Source: Musa acuminata AAA Group (Eukaryota > Streptophyta > Magnoliopsida > Zingiberales > Musaceae). Taken from it: a DNA stretch of 64,000 bases. A model generated the notes under the pieces. The model saw nothing but the letters and a program-made list of their open reading frames with translations. It was not told the origin of the DNA and made no database searches. A program made the translations under genes and the position numbers. The DNA lies in assembly GCF_036884655.1 (NCBI RefSeq), contig NC_088331.1:19864001-19928000 (forward strand), written 5' to 3'. Shown one piece after another: positions 42,298-54,028 of the stretch. Every line of letters begins with the position of its first letter. Positions within the stretch are counted from its first letter, which is position 1.

Positions 42298-44572
42298 TAT
42301 GAAAATAAAGATGCAGCAGAAATGAATAACATGCAGATTTTGCAAGAAATAAACTATAAAGATATGGACTCCTATATTAATATGCTCCCACTATTCTACT
42401 AACGAGTCACGCAACACCCTCAGCATGTAAAATGGAAGTCTCCAGCAAACTTCTAGTGGGGATCAGGATCCAATCAGCATCTTAGTGTAACCTCGAGGGA
42501 CTCGACCAATCACACTAAGTCTAAAAGGTAGGCAACTCTTGCCGATCACAACTCCTTGTGATTCCCATCCTGTTCGGCCTCCGAATCACCATGGTCTTGA
42601 TAAGACCCTAAGATCTTACCGTGGAAGAAATGGAAAAAATGGGGATGCTCTAATACCAAATGATAAGACCCTAAAGTCTTATCGTAGGCTTTGATACCAA
42701 ATGATAAGACCCTAAAGTCTTATCGTAGGCTTTGATACCAAATGATAAGACCCTAAAGTCTTATCATGGAAGAAAAGGGAGAAATGGGGATGATAATGAT
42801 CGCTTCGAGGGGATCGGCCTCCTTGATCGCTTCGAGGGGATCGGCCCTCCTTGATCACTTCAAGGGGATCGACCCTCCTTGATCACTTCGAGGGGATCGG
42901 CCTTCTAGGGTTTGTCCAAAGACGGAATAGTATTTTTCGTAGATTACTGAAAAGAAGCAGTTACATCCCTATTTATAGAGTTTCACCCAGAGTCCATCAG
43001 AACTTGAACTCTAATAATAAATAAATATTAAATAAACCTCTACTTGACTCTAATTGAACCAAACTGACTCAATAAACAACTGGACTAAACAGACTCAATA
43101 AACATTATTCAAAAGCTCAGAAAAAGCGTCCTAACAGGTCTATAGGGACTCGACCAACCGTGATGCTCGGTTAAGTCAACACATTCGTTACAAGATGAGT
43201 CTGATTTGATGATATACTCTCGAGGGACTCGACCAAGCATACCATGTCCTCAAGTCACCGATGACATCTCTATGTTGAAAGCAAGATAGCGAATCGTGAT
43301 ATAGGTGAGTCTCGAGAAACTCGACTAACTCAACCTATACCGGGAATCGATTCCTACTTATAACGATGGAAGGCCACGTGGATCAATCTAATTGCCTCAT
43401 GTTTACTGACTTAATATTATCGAGAGAGATGTTTCTATAATTTGGTCTCCAAATATGACATTTCACACATATATATATTTAATATATATCTACATCGCAT
43501 GCAAATATATATACATATCTAGTATGTGTATAAGCAATCACACCAAATGATCATGGACCACAACCTAATGTGATTAGGCCTGAGTCAGTAGGCCTAATCA
43601 CTCACATCAAGATCTATGTGTGCAACGGTGCATCTCCATGCCCTGTGACCGTCCATCTCGTCGTCGTCGGTTCCGTCGACATCTCGATGCATCTTCATGC
43701 ATCGCGATCGTCCGTCTCGTGGGTCCTGCTATCGCATCCACGCTCCAGCTGCACCTCCTAATGTGATTACAACTTAATCATAGGCACGCAGACCCAACAA
43801 TAAACGAGAAATATAATGGAGGCTCGCAGACCCCAATAATAATAATCACAAGTACACACATCACACGGTCCATAATCATCCGTCCACACATCATACATCA
43901 CATGTATAAATAATCATCATCATGTAGGACTACTAGATAATAATAAAAATAATAATCAACTAAACTTTTTAATTAATTAGTATTTTATGAAATCAGGGAC
44001 ATATAGGAAATTTCTTAATTCCTAAGTGTATTTTCATAATTTAGACAAAAGACAGAAACTGAAATTTCTCAAATTTCGAGGGGTAAAACTATCTTTTGCC
44101 TAGAAAACCCTAATGCCCTCATCATCCCCTGCTACTACCGCCGCCTCCGCCACCCTATTGGCGACGGGCTATGCGGTAGAGGGCGGGGTCACTGCCCCTG
44201 TAGTTGGGCGCCCCCGCGGGCGTCGCTGCCTCCGCTGGCGGGTGCCCCTGTGGGCACTGTCCCCTCCGCGAGCAGTTCTGCCTCACCGGGCGACCACTCT
44301 TGCTGGGTTTTTGCCCACGGGAGCAACAACCACAAGCACCGCTGCCCTACGATGCGTCACCACACAAGAGCAGCGGCCGCAAGCGTCGTTGCCCTTGCGG
44401 CTGCTATTACAGGCTGCCTGCCTACACGCAGATGGCAGTGCTGCCATCTACGATGGCAGTGAGGGCAGCAATAGTTGCTGCCCTTACGATTTTGCGTCAA
44501 TGATTTTGACGTCAAAAGCTTCTCCAAATCACAACACATGCATTTTAAAACCAATCTATCGCACGAGCAACC
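42298..44572 (-). other. Long untranslated leader of Angela copy 2
   Basis: Between gag and the primer site are about 1.7 kb (excluding the solo LTR) with no retroelement protein. It holds four copies of a CTCGAGGGACTCGACCAA-type repeat (42491, 43143, 43218, 43310), an AT-rich TATATA stretch (43470-43520) and a GC-rich block (44110-44500) with open frames of Ala/Pro/Arg-rich composition. Long leaders are normal for Angela-type elements. I do not call the 199-codon frame at 44113-44712 a gene, because it runs through the primer site into the LTR. Confidence 0.7.
42598..43136 (-). repeat. Reina-like solo LTR (type 2), expanded end
   Basis: 539 bp on the minus strand, flanked by a perfect GGTCT duplication (42593-42597 and 43137-43141). 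It is the same family as the LTRs at 6885 and 9665. Its 3' end carries three extra units, each with TTTGGTATCAAAGC or TTTGGTATTAGAGC (minus strand) before a copy of the LTR terminus, so a solo LTR here contains several primer-site-like sequences. Minus-strand TATA near 42973-42979. Confidence 0.92.
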
Positions 44573-44586
44573 TGGCTCTGATACCA
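44573..44586 (-). promoter_or_regulatory. Primer-binding site of Angela copy 2
   Basis: On the minus strand TGGTATCAGAGCCA, one base after the 5' LTR end at 44588. Complementary to initiator tRNA-Met. Confidence 0.88.
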
Positions 44587-44587
44587 C

Positions 44588-44906
44588 TGTTGGGAAAATC
44601 ATTGGGGCGCGACATCACATGCGCAGCGCAAGAACAAGATAACAAAATCCTTGATTCCCAAAGAGATGTTCATCATCATGCGAAAATTGGTGCGCAAAAT
44701 CCGCGAAACTGAAAAACTGTGTATATAATAGATTGTGTTACCTAGGGAGATCATATAGCCCTGTTTCTTTGCAGATCCTTAGGAGAGAGTGAAGGAGGTC
44801 AAGCATCCTCCTATCTAGCAGTGATCCACATAGCAGGGCTGTGACGACGCTCCTCAAAACTCTAGTCCTGCTCTGAGGTGGAGAGGGGAAGGAGAATAGG
44901 AGAGGC
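44588..44906 (-). repeat. 5' LTR of Angela copy 2, 3' part
   Basis: The end of the 5' LTR (…CCCAACA on the minus strand at 44588). It continues after the nested gag-only element at 52527-53400. Confidence 0.88.
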
Positions 44907-46851
44907 TATTAGGATCAAAAGCACTAAGAGAGGGGAGGGCGGTGAATTAGTGCAGCAGAAAACTTTCGACGATTAAAACTGCGTTCGTACGTTGAAATCT
45001 GATTCCGACGTAAAAGTCATTTCGTGCAGATAATAACTTTGAAAGCTTACGGAAACGTATTTGAAGTAATGAAAGGAAGACAGTTTGTAGTTAACATAGA
45101 AATCTGAATGTAAGCGCAAATTGAAATATGATGTTCGTACAATAAAACTGAATTCCATCTTAACATCGATTCGGAAAATACTTAACTAAGAAACATGTTC
45201 GTAAATGAGCAGAAGGCAATAAGCTACTGAGGAGGTTTGCAGTAAAGATAAGATGCTCAAAGTAAATGCAAATTGAGATTTAGAGTGGTTCGGTCAGTCT
45301 TGACCTACATCCCCTTTTGGCTTCCTCCACCAACGAGGTCACCGACATCCACTAGAGGCCTTCCTTCAATAGGCGAAGGCCAACCACCCTTTTATAGTTT
45401 CACTCATTTTGACGAGCTTAGGAGACAACCCTTACAAACTTTTCTCTCCTCTCTTGAAAGATCAAAACTTGGAAGAAAAGAGGGAGGAGAACTTCTAGAC
45501 TTTACAACACTTTTTGAACTCTAAAATCACAAAGTAAGATTAAGCTTTCGGTCCCTTTCATGCAAGAAAGGGTAGGGTATATATAGGCCTCAAACTAGTT
45601 TGAATTTGGAGCTCAAAAATGTCTTTTCCTAGATTTTCGGGGTCCTAGCGGTACCACCTCCTGATTGGGGCGGTACAACCGCTTGGCAGCTTGGAGACTG
45701 AGCCTCTGGGCAGTGCCATCGCCTAACAGGGATGGTTGCACTGCCTAGTCTCGCTCGGGGACTAAGCCCTAGCGGTGCCACCGCCTGACTGGGGCGGTGG
45801 CACCGCCTAGTAGAGCTCAAAGACCAAGCTCAAGCGGTTCCACCGCCTGTTAGGGGTGGTTGCACCGCCTAGTCTCGCTCGGAGACTGAGCCCAAGCGGT
45901 GCCACCGCCTGCCTGGGGCGGTTGCACCGCCCAGCTTTCCTGGGAGACCCTCTTCTAGGCGGTACCACCGCCGACCCTAGCGGTGCCATTGCCTAGCAGG
46001 AATTCTGGTCTGAATGGGTTGATCCATTCGACCCAATTTGGGTTTGTCAAGGGCCCAATTTCCCCCAGATTAAGTTAATGGGATCACCTCCCATTCCTAA
46101 CTTAATCTACATGCTAACTACGACATTTCTTAAGACATTTACTATAACTTGCTCCGGTGTGTCAATCGCTTCTTCCGACGAGCTTCCGGCGAACTTCCGG
46201 CGAACATCCGACGAACCTTCAGCGATGCTCCGACGGACTTTCGGCAAACTCCTGGACTTGCGACGATCCACTTGGCGAGTTCCGATGAGCTTCTTTTGGC
46301 AAGCTAATGGACTTCTCGGATTTGTTCCCACAGAACCTCCGATGACTATCCGGACTTCCGTTGAACTCTCGAACTCCCAATGTGATCATAGTCTTGACTC
46401 TAGTGCAACTCATGCTATATGTCTTACATCAATCATAATTAATCCTGCACATGTAAAACAAAACTTCGATCGAGACAATTAATCCTAAGAAATTAACCAA
46501 GTTGTCCGGCATGTCATTGGTCCCTCGACGCTTCGTCCAATTCTTCGGCGCATTGTCGTCTCCTACGGCCTATTGCCCAATCAGCCAGTTGGCTCCGCAA
46601 CTCCGATATCCTTGGCACAATACCCGCTCTTCTTGGCCCGATGCTTGAGTCCACGGCCTGAAGCCTTCTATCGATATGTCGACCGATCCACCGACCCGAC
46701 GTCAAATCTTCTGACATGTTCCTCCAGTACAACATGATTTTTCCTGCTTTAATTGTCTCATCCTAATCGAAGCATCCCGCGTCAGTCAAAACGCAGATTA
46801 AAACATAAACATATATCAAGTGGTTACATCATCAAAATATAAGATTCAACA
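44907..46851 (-). repeat. 3' LTR of gag-only element A
   Basis: 1,945 bp. Minus-strand start TGTTGAATCTT at 46851, end GATCCTAATA at 44907. Palindrome cluster 45645-45990, TATA-like ATATATA at 45579-45585. The poly-C run seen in the other LTRs is broken (GAGGGGAGGGCGG, plus strand). Confidence 0.9.
45579..45585 (-). promoter_or_regulatory. TATA box of gag-only element A (3' LTR)
   Basis: GGCCTATATATACCC on the minus strand, a variant of the CCTATAAATACCCC block of the other families. The sister is at 51315-51322 in the 5' LTR. Confidence 0.55.
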
Positions 46852-49649
46852 ATCTCCCCCTTTTTGATGATGACAATCACTTGATGACGGAGTTAACCTT
46901 AACTCCCGGAGTTTAAACAAACTCGCCCTATCAATATGCCATATTGATAGAAACTCTTGGATTCAAAAATCCAAGCAATATGTCATCATATACTTATGCA
47001 TAACATGTCATTTCATCAACATACTTCTCCCCCTTTATCATCAACAAAAAGGAGAAGTACAACTATTCTTGTGTTTGTGATATTAATTCAACTTATTGCA
47101 TGAAAAACATAATATCAAGTTTTATTATTATCCAGTTTTGAAGCTAGAAAATTTAGTAAGTGTTACATCATGCTTAGAACATTTAAGTTATTAAGTTGTA
47201 GATATACAAGTTTTACAGCATACAAGATAGCACATTCAAAGATATGTAAGTTGGCATATTTGCTTTTCTTGAGATAGGCACGATAGCACATTTTTACATT
47301 TTCTTGAGATTTCAAGCTAGCAATTCTCGGTGATGTTCAAGATAGCAATTTCTTCTCTTTTGAGAAGTGAAATTTTTTATTTCTTCTTGAATTGTGCAAT
47401 TTGCTTCTTTTGAGATAGCAACTTTTTGCTTCTCTTTAGATCACAAGCTAGCAATTCTAGCAAATTTGACATCATGCAAGATAGCAAATTTTTGTGATGT
47501 TCAAGATGTCAAGTTCTTTTCCTTGCAATATGTAAGCTAACAAATTTTTGCTTCCTTTGCAATGTTTGAGGTCACAATTTTACTTCCGTTGCAAAGTGCA
47601 AGTTTAGCATATTTAGCTTTTATTGAGATAGAGACTGTTTGCTTCTCTTTAGACTACAAGCTAGCAATTTTTATGATATGCAAGTTTTACTACATATAAG
47701 CTAGCTTTTCATCACAACATATAATCATAAAAGCATAGCAAGATTCTTAAGTTCAATCATGGCAATTCAACACTTGCTTCTTGTGCAAGATTGCACTTTG
47801 CTTTTCTTTGCATGTTATAACTAGCAAAAGCTTTCTCTCCTTTGTTTTTGTCAAAAAGAAGGGAAGAGTACAAGCTAGGCAGCATTTGCCTTGAGTTAGC
47901 AATCTTTCTCCCCCTATGTCATTGCCGAAAAGAAGGAGAGGAACCAATGATTTAGACTTTTACATAAACTATGAATTTGCATCAATCAATATTTCAATCA
48001 TCACATGATACATAAAAGACAACAATGCAAAGAAATCATGTTATGAAAGACATCAATTGTTAAACATGACATGATAATAGTCTCAAAAATTTCAATTTGC
48101 GATACATGTGATACATTGCGATACACTAAAAAATTTAATACGATGCTTTTAAGGATATCAACCTATTTTTGATACAAAGCATGGCAAGAGCAATTATATT
48201 ACAAGTTTTCTAAGTTTTGCATTTTTTGCTTCTTTCGAGATAGCAATTCTTTGCTTCTCTTTATATTGCAAGATTTGCAATTCATTGGTAGTGTTCATGA
48301 TAGCAAGTTCTTTCAATGAAATGATCGAGCTAGCAAATTTTCCTTCCATTAAAATATGCAGGCTAGTAAACTAACACCCCCTTTATCATTATCGAAAAGA
48401 AGGAAAAAATCAATGGCTAAAAAAATTAATCATTATATAAGCCATATTACAAAATCATGTCATGATATCAAGAAAATTCAAGAAGGACGTGATTCATTTG
48501 ACAAATCTTTTTAATAGAGCAAAAGAATTATACAACCAAGGATCATGATTAAAATATATCAATATCATAGATCAAATCATGATTCGTGATTCATCATAAA
48601 GAAAATTAATTTTCAATCATCACATAAGGCATTTAAAGAATTTTTGAAACATAGGAGAGTGATTAATTTAAGCATGCAATGTTTCAATCAAATTCAAGTC
48701 ATGAATACCAATACTTTCATATTGTGAGTATCAATTTATGAATACCAAAAGATATTATTTGTGATTCCAATTTTGCAAGATCAAGATTATGATTTAGATA
48801 AAACTCATTCAAATCAAATCGTTAGATTCATGATTTCATTGATAATATATTTTCCCTTTTTTAAGTATTTCATTTCAAGTGATTGATTTCATGTTAGCAT
48901 GCTTTTTCATTCATGTTAAATAAAAACATGCATCAATGTTTAGGATCGAAAAATGAATTTCATCATAAAACCATCAAGATCAATAGATTTTCAAAAATAA
49001 ATTGTTAGGATCAAGAAAATCCGAAAATAAAATTTAACACTTTCATGCATTCGGACATGGTTTTGCTATAGATTTTCAAACACAATCATGAAGTTAAAAC
49101 ATGCTCATGATCATGAAATTTTTTGTATCCAAAACACATAATTTCCAACATGTTATTAAGGCATGTAATAGTATAAAGTTCTCATCATACCAATTAAGTG
49201 AATGAATTAAGAACGTCCGAAAAATGATTTTAATAAGTTCATGCATTCGGACACATTTTTGCCATATGTTTTTCAAATACACTCATGAAAATAACACATG
49301 CTTATCAACATGTATAACTTAAAATCTCATGCATAAAATTGTCAATCATGGTATCAAAATATTTAATATTATATGATTATGCATTTCTTCAAATCAAACA
49401 TGATTTCAATAAAAATCAAGAAATAATAATGGAAATAAACATGATAAACATTATTACTTCTTAACCACGTTTTCATATTTTCAATCAAAATCATTTTGTT
49501 TGTTTATCATAAAATATGTAATATTATCATTTTCGAAATTACTAGCATGATCATAATTTTTGTATTTTTATTTTTAAACATGTAATTTTTCAGAAAATTA
49601 ATTCTAAACTAAACAAAAAATACATCATGAAAGCATCAAGTAATTTCAA
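46852..49649 (-). other. AT-rich non-coding body of gag-only element A with polypurine tracts
   Basis: About 2.8 kb without a credible gene. The main polypurine tract (minus strand CAAAAAGGGGGAGAT) is at 46852-46866. Further purine motifs on the minus strand are near 46918-46930, 47027-47040, 47907-47917 and 48376-48386 (plus strand CTCCCCC or ACCCCC words). Bases 47160-47700 and 48230-48370 hold the degenerate TTGCTATCTTG / AAGAAGCAAA repeat shared with the other two gag-only elements. Confidence 0.78.
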
Positions 49650-50594
49650 AATAAATTAGGAGGATTTCAATTACCTCATCATTGAAAACGGTTAAGGCTC
49701 AGTTTGCCACCTCATCTTTCTTGATTTTCTCCTCATCTTCGGAGGAGCTCGATTCATCCCACTTTGAGTTCTTCTTCTTTGGCCTCTTCCTCCATTCAAG
49801 TTCATTGTTTATTTTAAATTTTTGTTTAATAAACTTATTAAGATTTAGTGTTCGAAGTTCAAGTTCATCATTGTCTTAATCACTTGAGTCATTGCTCAAG
49901 TGGTATTCATTTGTCTGGAGTTCCAAATCCTTCCTGTTCTTTCAAAGGTTGTTTTGTTCATCATGTTCATCATGTGTATTGTGCACCATTTCATATGTCA
50001 TCAATGAGCCAATAAGTTCTTCAAGTGGAAAAATATTTAAATATTTTATTTCTTGTATTGCCGTTACTTTTGATTCCTAAACTTTAGAAAGTGATCGTAA
50101 AACTTTACTAACAAGTTCAAAATTCGAGAAACATTTGCGAAGAACTTTTAAACCATTGACGACATCCGTGAAACGGGTGTACATATCACCATTGGTTTCA
50201 CTCGGCTTCATTCGAAAAAGCTCGAAATCATGCATCAAAAAATTTACTTTAGATTCTTTAACACTACTTGTGCCTTTGTGTGTAATTTCAAGAGTGCGCC
50301 AAATATCAAAAGCCGTTTCACATGTAGAAATTCGATTGAACTCATTTTTGTCCAAAGCACAAAATAAGGCATTCATAGCCTTTGCGTTTAAAGAAAAATA
50401 CTCCTTCTCTAACTCCGACCATTCGTTCATCGGTTTAGAGGGAAGTTGAAAACCATTTTCAACAATATTTCATAAATCCAAATTTATAGAAATAAAAAAA
50501 CTCTCATTCGAGTTTTCCAATAAGTGTAGTACAATCCGTTAAACAGTAGTGGACGAACAACCGATAAGCCCTCTTAAAAGCCATGAAGAGCCAT
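49650..50594 (-). pseudogene. Copia-type gag of element A, broken
   Basis: The minus-strand ATG at 50592-50594 opens MALHGF, but codon 7 is a stop where the 56781 copy has Gln. A frame change follows near 50480. The best-preserved piece, 50077-50430, reads through ALDKNEFNRISTCETAFDIW, LMHDFELFRMKPSET and YTRFTDVVN, the UBN2 core. The tail (49650-50076) contains LEELIGSLMTYEMVHNTHDE, an acidic Ser/Asp segment, WDESSSSEDEEK and a stop at about 49650, with in-frame stops. No full zinc knuckle is seen in this copy. Confidence 0.86.
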
Positions 50595-50630
50595 TTATCT
50601 TGGGTGTAAACCCGAAATGAGAAAAACCTT

Positions 50631-50642
50631 GCTCTGATACGA
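50631..50642 (-). promoter_or_regulatory. Primer-binding site of gag-only element A (mutated)
   Basis: On the minus strand CGTATCAGAGC, where TGGTATCAGAGC is expected, two to three bases from the LTR end at 50645. One key base is changed. Confidence 0.75.
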
Positions 50643-50644
50643 AT

Positions 50645-52526
50645 TGTTAAAATCAAGAGCACTAAGAGGAGGGGGGGGGTGAAATAGTACAGCGGAAAAC
50701 TTTCGACGATTAAAACTAGGTTCGTACGTTGAAATCCGATTTTGACATAAAAGTCGTTTCATGCATATAATAACTTTAAAAGCTTACGGAAATGTATTTG
50801 AAGTAAAGTAAAGAAGGCAGTTTGCAGTTAAGATAGAAATCATAATGTAAGCGCAAATTGAAATATGATGTTCGTACGATAAAATCGATTTCCATCGTAA
50901 CGCCGATTCAGAAAATACTTAACTAAGAAACATGTTCGTAAATGAGCAGAAGGCAGTAAGCTACTGAGGAGGTTTGCAGTAAAGATAAGATGCTCAAAGT
51001 AAATGTAAACCGAGATTTAGAGTGGTTCGGTAAGTCTTGACCTACATCCACTTTTGGCTTCCTCCACCAACGAGGTCACCGACGTCCACTAGAGGCCTTC
51101 CTTCAATAGGCGAAAGACAACCACCCTTTTATAGTTTCACTCCTTTTGACGGGCTTAGGAGACAACCCTTACAAACTTTTATCTCCTCTCTTGAAAGATC
51201 AAAACTTGGAAGAAAAGAGGGAGGAGAACTTCTAGACTTTACAACACTTTTTGAGCTCTAAAATTACAGAGTAAGATCAAGCATTCGGTCTCTTTCACGC
51301 AGGAAAGGGTGGGGTATATATAGGCCCCAAACTAGTTTGAATTTGGAGCTCAAAAATGTCTTTTCCCGGATTTCCGGGGTCCTGGCGGTCCCACCTCCTA
51401 ATTGGGGCGGTGCCACCACCTGACAGGGGCGGTTGCACCACCTAGTCTCGCTCGGAGACTGAGCCCTGGCGGTTCCACCGCTTGACTGGGGCGGTTGCAC
51501 CGCCTGGCAGAGCTCGGAGACCGAGCTCAAGCGGTTCCACCGCATTTTAGGGGTGGTTGCACCGGCTAGTCTCGCTCGGAGACTGAGCCCAGGCAGTGCC
51601 ACCGCCTGCCTGGGGCGGTTGCACTGCCCAGCTTTCCTAGGAGACCCTCTCCTGAGCGGTGCCACCGCCTAGCAGGAATTCTGGTTCGAATGGGTTGATC
51701 CATTCGGCCCAATTTGGGTATGTCAAGGGCCCAATTGCCCCCATATTAAGTTAATGGGATCACCTCCCATTCCTAACTTAATCTACATGCTAACTATGAC
51801 ATTTCTTAAGACATTTACTACAACTTGCTCCGGTGCGTCAATTGCTTCTTCGGCGAGCTTTCGGCGAACTTCCGGCAAACATCCGACGAACCTTCGGCGA
51901 TGCTACGATGAACTTCCGGCAAACTCCTGGACTTGTGACGATCCACTTGGCGAGTTCTGATGAGCTTCTTTTGGCAAGCTCTTGGACTTCTAGGATTTGT
52001 TCCCGCAGAACCTCCGACGACCGTCCGGACTTCCGTCGAACTCTCGAACTCTCAACGTGATCATAGTCTTGACTCCGGTGCAACTCTTGTTGCATGTCTT
52101 ACATCCATCGTAGTTAATCCTGCACATGTAAAATAAAACTTTGATCGAGACAATTAATCCTAAGTAATTAACCAAGTTGTCCGGTATGTCATTGGTCCCT
52201 CGACGCTTCATCCGATTCTTCGGCGCATCGTCCTCTCCTGCAGCCTATTACCCAATTGGCCAGTTGACTCCGCAACTCCAATATCCTTGGCACAATACCC
52301 GCTCTTCTTGGCCCAATGCCCGAGTCCATGGCCCGAAGCCTTCTGTCGATACGTCGACCATTCCACCGGCCCGACGTCCAATCTTCTGACATGTTCCTCC
52401 GGCACAACTTGATTTTTCCTACTTTAATTGTCTTATCCTTATCGAAGCATCCTGCGTCACTCAAAAGACATATTGAAACATAAACATATATCAAGTGGTT
52501 TCATCATCAAAATACGAGATTCAACA
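50645..52526 (-). repeat. 5' LTR of gag-only element A
   Basis: 1,882 bp, minus-strand start TGTTGAATCTCG at 52526, end GATTTTAACA at 50645. Poly-C (plus-strand GAGGGGGGGGG) at 50669-50680, TATA at 51315-51322, palindromes 51385-51680, GGAAGTTCG-type units 51840-52050. Confidence 0.9.
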
Positions 52527-53400
52527 GAGGCAAGCAAATGCTCTAGCCTATGAGGCTCTGAATCCCTCCTATTTATAGAGGTCCCCTGTCAAACCCTAAT
52601 GGATCCTCGCTTAGTGGGGTATTGAATCTACATCCAATAACCCAAGCCTTTTAGATTAGTAGATCTTTATCCAATAATCTCTCATGGGCTCTTATTGGAT
52701 CTCGTCCATGGGATCCAATAATTCAGGGGCTTATTGGATATCTAATAAGACAATAGCTCCGTTTGATATCTCATATCCGAACCTCTACTCATCGCAATTC
52801 CTACCATATGTGTGTGACCCTCTAGGCTCAATATCGAGCTGGCCGTAAGTCATACATGTCAGAACTCCTTCTAACTCAGTGAATTATTATCTCTGTAATA
52901 ATCACTTGACTCATCGACTACGGACGTACTAGGTCACTACGCCGTAGTCCCCAGACGATACAGTGGAATCTAATCCATTGAACTTGTTTGTCCTCAGTTA
53001 TCATGTACCTATAGTCCCTCATCCATCTAATATCCCAAAGACCGTATATCAAGCATGGTGCTCTCAGACCCATACGTTTCTACTCGAGTCTCGCTCTAAT
53101 CGGATTCTCCCAAAGAACTCTTTCTCTCTCAACCTGAAAGACCCTGGCCAGGGATTTGTCTGAGCCAAAACACATGGGATATTCCTATCATGACGTCGAG
53201 AGTGGATGATCCTCTATTGACACTCAATAGCCCTCGTAAGGTCGACTACCACTCCCAATGACCAACTGTACTATATCTGGGACAACCAAACCTATAAGTA
53301 TGGTATCAAAGAGTGGAGCACTCATACAAAACATCCTTGGTGTCTCAAGTCTAAGGACCAGATATACCACTATGACTACGGAATCGCTGTCTGACAATAA
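52527..53400 (-). repeat. 5' LTR of Angela copy 2, middle part
   Basis: Resumes after the GAGGC duplication and runs to 53400, where a family C LTR begins. About 430 bp of the LTR's 5' part is not seen and should lie right of the window if this is a nested insertion. Confidence 0.85.
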
Positions 53401-53576
53401 TGTTAGGATCGGAGCGGCACGAAGAGGGGGGGTGAATTAGTGCAGCGGATTAAAACGACGGTTTTGACAAATCTTTCGTACGATAAAAATCGAACTCGGA
53501 AGTTCTAAACTTGAAAGCGTATTCGTAAAGTTGTGCAGCAAAGGTAATGAGGAAATAAAGCACGTAAGAAGGTTTG
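53401..53576 (-). repeat. Family C LTR 3' end, interrupted
   Basis: Minus-strand LTR end (plus strand TGTTAGGATCGGAGCGG with poly-G at 53426-53432), identical in type to 16118-16290. Inserted at AATAA in the Angela LTR, then entered after 176 bp by the Reina-like element. Confidence 0.85.
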
Positions 53577-54014
53577 TGTTAGGACTCTAGCTTGGAGAGT
53601 CCTAATTGAGAGGGACATTCCTATAAAACTGTTAGGACTCTAGCTAGGAGAGTCCTAATTGAGAGGAACATTCTGTTAAGACTCTAGCTAGGAGAGTCCT
53701 AATTAAGAGGGGCATTCATGTAGGAGGTTTTTTCTTATAGAAGAATTAGGAGTTGTAAGGGAATAGGAGTCTTGAGTAGGAGTCCTATTAGGAGTTGGTT
53801 AGAAGTAAGAGTCTTAAGTAGGAGTCCTATTAGGAGTTAGGGTTTAGAAGCCCTATAAATAGCCATGTATTCCTTCTCTTTTCTTGAGCAATAGACGAAT
53901 CTTTTCTGCAGCCTTTGAGCAGCAACTTGGAGGGAGGAACCCCTATAGAGTTCCAAGGAGGCCGATCCCCTAAAGAGATCAACCCCAAGTTTAGAATCTG
54001 CAAGGGTTCTAACA
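53577..54014 (+). repeat. 5' LTR (type 1) with a triplicated start
   Basis: The LTR start TGTTAGGACTCTAGCT appears three times, at 53577, 53630 and 53674, spaced 53 and 44 bp, before the main body. It ends GGGTTCTAACA at 54014. TATA box at 53854-53860. The 3' LTR of the same family at 888-1281 has only one start. Confidence 0.88.
53854..53860 (+). promoter_or_regulatory. TATA box of type 1 Reina-like LTR
   Basis: TATAAAT in AGCCCTATAAATAGCC, conserved with 1121-1127. Confidence 0.6.
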
Positions 54015-54028
54015 CCTGGTATCAGAGC
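54015..54028 (+). promoter_or_regulatory. Primer-binding site of type 1 Reina-like element
   Basis: CCTGGTATCAGAGC, starting directly after the LTR. Complementary to initiator tRNA-Met. Confidence 0.85.

Larger units (their letters stand above)
44907..52526 (-). mobile_element. Gag-only non-autonomous Sirevirus-like element (subfamily A)
   Basis: A complete 7,620-bp minus-strand element with a perfect GAGGC duplication (44902-44906, 52527-52531). 3' LTR 44907-46851, polypurine tract from 46852, AT-rich body, gag 49650-50594, primer site 50631-50642, 5' LTR 50645-52526. No pol domain is visible. Its LTRs are the same family as the two 2.1-kb solo LTRs (10240 and 16673), so family A has left at least three insertions in this window. 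It inserted into the 5' LTR of Angela copy 2. Confidence 0.9.
28113..53400 (-). mobile_element. Angela-like copia copy 2, with nested insertions
   Basis: Minus-strand element: 3' LTR 28113-29705, polypurine tract, RNase H/RT/integrase (39001-41760), gag (41795-42297), leader (42298-44572), primer site (44573-44586), and 5' LTR from 44588 (44588-44906 and 52527-53400, continuing beyond a family C insertion at 53401). The interruptions are 29846-39000, 42598-43136, 44907-52526 and 53401 onward. Without them it would be about 8-9 kb, fitting an Angela-type element with 1.6-kb LTRs. All genes carry stops or frameshifts. Confidence 0.88.

Noticed and set aside
44573..44586. tRNA gene suggested by the tRNA-Met-like string
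   Set aside because: Only the short primer-binding complement is present, with no cloverleaf around it. The same applies to the other TGGTATCAGAGC sites.
44113..44712. A 199-codon open frame in a GC-rich block
   Set aside because: It crosses the primer-binding site and enters the LTR of Angela copy 2, so it is not a gene, and it resembles no known domain.
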